From assembly GCA_900642245.1 (NCBI GenBank), contig CAAAJI010000556.1, positions 22,149 through 34,365 on the forward strand: a DNA stretch of 12,217 nucleotides, written 5' to 3'. Origin of the DNA: Fragilaria radians. Lineage: Eukaryota > Bacillariophyta > Fragilariophyceae > Fragilariales > Fragilariaceae. Numbering within the stretch: the first letter of the stretch is position 1; every line of letters begins with the position of its first letter. Below the pieces are notes generated by a model. It was not told the DNA's origin and made no database searches. It was given only the letters and a program-made list of their open reading frames with translations. The translations under genes and the position numbers were made by a program. This document shows positions 8,284 through 12,217 of the stretch, one piece after another.

Positions 8284-9287
8284 ATGAGCGACGAGGATCC
8301 TAGAAAGTGTGATATTCTCTTCGGTAAAGGAGCTGATTGTTGGAATCATGTCGGAAATAAGCACTTTCGTCGGATCATTGCCAAATATCAAGGAAAATAT
8401 CACTCCATGCAGTGTCGATCAGAAAAAGTAGAATTGGTGGCACACATAGTGCAAGAAATCAGTTCCACTGGCGCAAGATTCTTAAGGAGAAACGTAGAAT
8501 CAAAAGCATGGGAAGAAGTCGAGAGAAAGACTATTATTGAAAAGGTAATTGAAAGGAAAATAACATCGATAATAATTTTGTAACTAGTCATCTTATCCTA
8601 ATACCGTAAAAACAGGTTGGCCATGCCATTAGAGATAAGCAGCAAGCAAAGCATAGAAAAAGAGGCAGCACTGAAAATTCTTCAATATCAAACATTAATG
8701 ATGTAATGGATGTAGATAATTTTATCCAAAACAGGGAAACTCGGATGTTTAACAATGACAACCTTCGATCAACTTTCTCTCAAGGACTAAATCATAGGGT
8801 GAACCTTCAAATAGAGGATTCCATACGTTCTAATCCAGTGCTGTGGAATCGTTGTGAACAGCACTTGACGATTCCTTATGGTGGGCATGCTGCATACGAT
8901 GGAAGTCTGATATCTGGATTTAGAATTGGCAGAAACATAGCATCAAATCAGTCATATTCGCAGCCAAGTGATACCCATATCACAGGTGAGTCAGCATTAT
9001 CAATACCGATTCTTCGGTATCATTGGTATGATTACCTTCGCGATGCCGTTTCCTGTCGTCGACTGGTCGAAAGAATGACCAACACAATGCAACGACCGTC
9101 CAGACAAGAATCCCGGGTTTTGACAAATTTAAGACAAAAACAGTCCAATGTGGATGCACTACATCTCAGCACGTTAGGTCTGAATATTCTTCAGGAAAAT
9201 ATTTTTTCCGATCTTAGATTCTTTTGTCAACCCTTGGAAGGTTCACCAACAGATCAAGCGGAAAGGTTCATCCATTCGCTTCGTTGA
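8284..9287 (+). CDS. DUF6824 domain protein, two exons, 310 aa
   Basis: Exon 1 is 8284-8544 (87 codons) and exon 2 is 8616-9287 (223 codons plus TGA). The ATG is the first after an in-frame TGA at 8272-8274, with A at -3. Residues 9-94 form the DUF6824 domain: CDILFGKG (9-16), NHVGNKHFRR (21-30), AHIVQEI (53-59), GARFL (63-67), and VGHAIRD (88-94) completed only after splicing. A basic stretch KQQAKHRKR (95-103) could be a nuclear-localisation signal, which is inference. By eye about 71 of the first 94 residues equal the minus-strand paralog; the C-terminal region is far less conserved but keeps IPYGG (173-177), ALSIPIL, VLTNLR and FIHSL in order. It ends shortly after FIHSL, without the extra tail of the paralog. 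No catalytic motif or membrane segment is visible, and the function is unknown. Confidence 0.9.
8545..8615 (+). other. Intron, 71 bp, phase 0
   Basis: It begins GTAATT right after AAG of codon 87 and ends AAAAACAG before GTTGGCCAT. A branch-point-like CTAATAC is at 8598-8604. Position and phase are identical to the intron of the minus-strand paralog although the two intron sequences are otherwise unlike, so it predates their duplication. Without splicing the frame ends 12 codons later in AT-rich sequence. Confidence 0.9.
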
Positions 9288-9560
9288 AGCTTTGAATGCT
9301 AAAAAGATTTTATTCCTCATGATCGGTTATAGCTTTTACTATTATTCCAATATCAATTATATAGTCTAAAAACAAACATGAAACTGTTCTAACAATACAA
9401 AGGATTTATAAATTCACGGTTATGTCATAGTGGTCTCATGTATCCTTACTTACATGCTTATTTTGAGGTCATAAAGGAACCTAAGGTTCTTGACAAATAA
9501 TGACAAATTTTAAGCATTGTTAGGGGTTGATTATTATTCATTTGTTTAGGAGGTAAGACA
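9288..9560 (+). other. 3' flank of the plus-strand gene, diverged match to the 5300-5400 flank
   Basis: No gene here. GGTCTCATGTAT (9430-9441) also occurs in the 3' flank of the minus-strand gene (reverse complement of about 5363-5374). The next 70 bases keep recognisable pieces in order, such as a TTTG(G)A..GTCAT motif, then TTCTTGACAA versus TTTCATGACAA. This suggests that the ancestral duplication included at least 200 bp of 3' flank. Confidence 0.45.
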
Positions 9561-9877
9561 AAGTTTTAGAACAAATTTTAGAAGATCCACTTTTCAAGAT
9601 TGGCATTCTATTGTGGGATTAGATATTACGGCCAGCAAACACGAAGTAATTGCTCCTACAATTGTCCTTCTCGCAGTTACCTCTAATCTATGCTAATATA
9701 AAATTCTTTTCAACTTCCTGTAGTCTACTCCTTACAACACGAATGATATTAAACGTTGATAGATGCGAAATAACATAAGGTTGCTATCTGTGAGAGCACT
9801 GATGTGATCAACATCACTACAACTAAGCAGCCATTTCAAAGTCACTCCTTGAAAATTGCGGTGAGGCAACACACAAT

Positions 9878-11066
9878 ATGGAAAAAATAGCATGCAACAA
9901 CCTACGTCAAATCCTCAACTCGGAAAGCATGCGACTCATGCATGCTAAGGCTCAGAAACAAGTTCGAAAAAGGGGATTGGTCATGCCATTCCATATGGAG
10001 CCTTGAGGATCATGAGCTCTACTCCTTAAGGATGTCATAATGGTCTCTCACGTGGACACCCAAGCAATTGTACCGGTAGTCCAAAAAACCTTCATCCTTA
10101 GTGATAGACATGAAAGAGCATGAATCAGAAGATAAAGCATTCAATTACTTCGTCTTATCCTTGGTATCACAGCTCAAGGTAAACAAACTCAAGTCCTCCT
10201 TGTAAATATACAAAAGGATTATAAAGCTTGTAAATATCTTGATTTGAGGATTACATCCATAAGAAGGAAGAAATTATGAGGCTTGTGGAGTACCATCGGC
10301 TCAGGTATTGTGCTGTAAACACGTTTATGGCCAGGAAGGAAGCTGGGACATGGCGTAGAAAATCACCGAGGAGGAGAACATTATTACCCTTCAGACTCAC
10401 ATCCAAGAGAGTGGTTCCTGCAAAATAGATCCACAGATAAAGGTTCCACCAACTGAAGGCAAAAGAAATCCAAGTTCCATTGGGGCTAGTATCACAAACT
10501 GTGGACATGACGCAGACCAGCTGACTGTAGATTGGGCAAGCAGAAAGGCTCCACAAACAAGGGAGCATCCTTAAGAAAATCGAAAAGAAGCAGCAAAGTA
10601 AGCTATCTCGGGCACTCAACGCCATTGACAACAAGTCATTCTAGGATAAGGGAAAATGACAAATACACAAAGCAGACAACAAATCTGTTGGGCCGCAACC
10701 AAGGCGTGGCTCAAAAGCATTTTGAGGCTTAAAAACCCAGCAGATTTTGCCATTAGAGGCAAATCTCACGGTAACGCTTGGTTTCTTGATGCAAAACTTT
10801 AAGTTGTGTCAAAAGCATTGGCACGACGGTTGCAATGCTATAGCATTAACAGCCATCTCATTGAGGTCACAGCAACAAGCAATATTCAACAAAATATCAT
10901 CATGTCAGATGGGAGATTGACTTTAAGTCAAGTTGCATCAACAACTGCGCAATGTTCACCATCACAAAACATGATGAGGACTTTGAAGCCAATTCTGAGC
11001 AAAATGATAAGTACGCAAACAGTGCCAATTACGAAAAATCAAGACAACATATTAATCTCAGCATAA
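9878..11066 (+). pseudogene. Decayed plus-strand open-frame series, unidentified
   Basis: Successive plus-strand frames look coding-like but are split by stops and shifts. One runs from ATG 9878 (MEKIACNNLRQILN...), with TGA at 10004, about 10013 and 10121 and TAA at 10133, then is open to 10276. A second, from about 10250, contains EEIMRLVEYHRLRYCAVNTF. A third is open for 71 codons from 10359 (KITEEENIITLQTHIQESGS... to ...KAPQTREHP, stop 10572). The same frame reopens at about 10660-10799 (LKNPADFAIRGKSHGNAWF) and 10803-11066. Charged, helix-prone composition and near-continuity suggest a degraded gene or transposon ORF of about 390 residues. I do not recognise the family. The hydrophobic 127-codon minus frame at 10251-10634 is probably the antisense shadow of this series. 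Confidence 0.35.
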
Positions 11067-11137
11067 AAATTTAATGCATATCAATTTGAGAAGCAGGCAA
11101 ACCATTCTACATTGTTGCTAATATCCTCTCCGCGAGC

Positions 11138-11834
11138 TGTCACACTTGGAATGACCAATGCTAGGTTGTGGTTTGGGGTTACTAATGCCCTTGACAGCAC
11201 TGTTCTTGAGCAATTGTTTTGACATGATCGTATCTTAAACAAAAAATGCTTTGAATATGATGAGTGGTAACTTGGTTAGTCGGAACCGGATATTATTGAC
11301 TTTTTGACAGCAGAATTCAACCTCACGACAGAGATATTACGAGAGACATATAAGTATTCCTACGGATCGTAAGTTTGTCTTCCATTAATTATAAAGTCTA
11401 GATCTTGTTCACTTTGCTTATCCTTTGTACTGAGAGCCTAGCTCACTTCCCCCACACATTATTGTTTTCAAAATGATTCAATAAATTGAAATGCATGTAA
11501 ATAGGCGTTGCAACCCAGATTAGGTATGAGCAGTATGAATACCATTAAGCTATAGAGAGTGAACTGATTAAGACAAAAAACATATTTAATATATATATAC
11601 TTTATTTCGATTCTGCTTTTATCGTAATTTTTGATTGTATGATTCGTATTCAAATCCGATTTGTTTTCAACACGCCGATCCATCAGCCGGACAGCACGGA
11701 AATATTCTTGAAACAGAAACCACTTTTAGGGCACACAGACGGACAAACCAATGTTGTGAAGTTGTAAGCCGGAATCGGCTGACGGCCAGTTTGTGCCCAT
11801 GGCAAATAATTGCCCTTTGACTAAGAACAAATGT
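11138..11834. repeat. Duplicated block, right copy, diverged arm (possible solo LTR)
   Basis: Counterpart of 4342-5157, beginning TGTCACACTTGGAATGACC and sharing its ordered landmarks. It has a cleaner TATA-like CATATAAG (11347-11354) before TTCCTACGGA, in the same place as the element in the other copy, and GAGAGTGAACTGATTAAGACA near 11557-11577 as a candidate LTR end in CA. It is 119 bp shorter than the left copy, mostly through deletions in the second half. No protein-coding frame is supported. Confidence 0.75.
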
Positions 11835-12216
11835 AATACATAGGAGCAAAATAAATTTAAGAGTCCTAAAAGAGTTCGACACAAAAACTGCTGTGCAAAC
11901 CACCAAATCTAGTATGCATGTAACATTATTTCTCAAAAATTTAACACGTTTTCAATGAAACATTCATCATCCCTTGCTTGTCATGAAAGCGACCTTTCTT
12001 CATGACTTCCAAACAATCTTTTCAGGCATTTAGCTGATAATACATGAGACCTCCATTGTATATCGATAAATTTGGGATCCTTCACTATAACATGATCCAT
12101 TTTTTGTTCATATTTGATATTTGAATGAATACAGGCTTTTATAAGGGGTCATAAAGAATCGTAATGGGTGAACATCTAGAATCGCAATGAAGCGAATGAA
12201 TGAATCCTTCCGTATG
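11835..12216. repeat. 382-bp near-identical direct repeat, right copy
   Basis: Gap-free match to 5158-5539 with two mismatches (11849 and 12059). The last window base, 12217 (T), differs from its counterpart 5540 (A), so the tract may end or continue beyond the edge. Identity drops sharply on the left side at 11835. Confidence 0.97.
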
Positions 12217-12217
12217 T
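12139..12217 (-). CDS. DUF6824-family gene, C-terminal end only (third copy)
   Basis: By exact correspondence with the gene at 5462-6503, TAA lies at 12141-12139 and the last 25 codons fill 12142-12216, encoding the same C-terminus (ends TILYDPL). Base 12217 is the third position of the next codon; its change would be silent if that codon is otherwise as in the left copy. The rest of the gene, including the domain, lies outside the window, so whether it is intact is unknown. Confidence 0.75.
   Translation of the reverse strand, partial: HTEGFIHSLHCDSRCSPITILYDPL

Noticed and set aside
9925..9950. GCATGC-rich palindromic stretch (AGCATGC...GCATGCT)
   Set aside because: A 7-bp stem of a common palindromic hexamer with no other context; likely chance.
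10251..10634. 127-codon hydrophobic minus-strand open frame, membrane-protein-like
   Set aside because: It is antisense to charged plus-strand frames that look more coding-like. The hydrophobicity is the expected complement of a Lys/Glu-rich sequence, and no membrane family was recognised.
11667..11936. 89-codon minus-strand open frame across the identity switch
   Set aside because: The corresponding left-copy sequence does not preserve the frame, and the peptide has no recognisable motif.

Overview
The window looks like nuclear DNA of a diatom: AT-rich, with short spliceosomal introns (GT...CTAATAC...ACAG), genes for the DUF6824 family (a family I know as expanded in diatoms and related stramenopiles), and the decayed remains of a Ty1/copia element whose Gag resembles the diatom CoDi group. 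There is no bacterial gene organisation, rRNA, recognisable tRNA or CRISPR array. The organism is inferred from protein families only; genus is not resolved.

Layout. 1-1980: no recognisable gene; one 46-bp-period imperfect tandem repeat. 1981-3530: plus-strand relic of a copia gag plus aspartic protease, with frameshifts, stops, a roughly 325-bp foreign insert carrying a 129-bp-period repeat, and a lost protease active site. 3535-4200: minus-strand relic of copia reverse transcriptase and RNase H, abutting the gag-protease relic tail to tail. 4342-5157: left arm of a duplicated block, possibly beginning with a solo LTR. 5462-6503 (minus) and 8284-9287 (plus): two divergent paralogous DUF6824 genes, each with two exons, exon 1 of exactly 87 codons and a phase-0 intron at the same codon; predicted proteins are 320 and 310 residues. 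6504-8283: the intergenic space they share, containing a 10-bp tandem repeat, a C-rich tract that is a G-quadruplex candidate on the minus strand, and two perfect hairpins. 9288-11137: mostly unassigned, with a decayed plus-strand open-frame series (about 9878-11066) that I cannot identify. 11138-12217: second copy of the 4342-5540 block; its last 382 bp are 99.5% identical to 5158-5539, while the rest has diverged with many indels. This block ends with the last 25 codons of a third DUF6824 gene that runs off the right edge.

How it fits together. The unit of interest is a locally expanding DUF6824 family: an old divergent pair (roughly three quarters identical in the domain, much less in the C-terminal half) plus a third copy that was either made recently or homogenised recently with the first. 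The retroelement debris beside it may have supplied recombination substrate. The DUF6824 proteins have no established biochemical function that I can cite, and none is assigned here.
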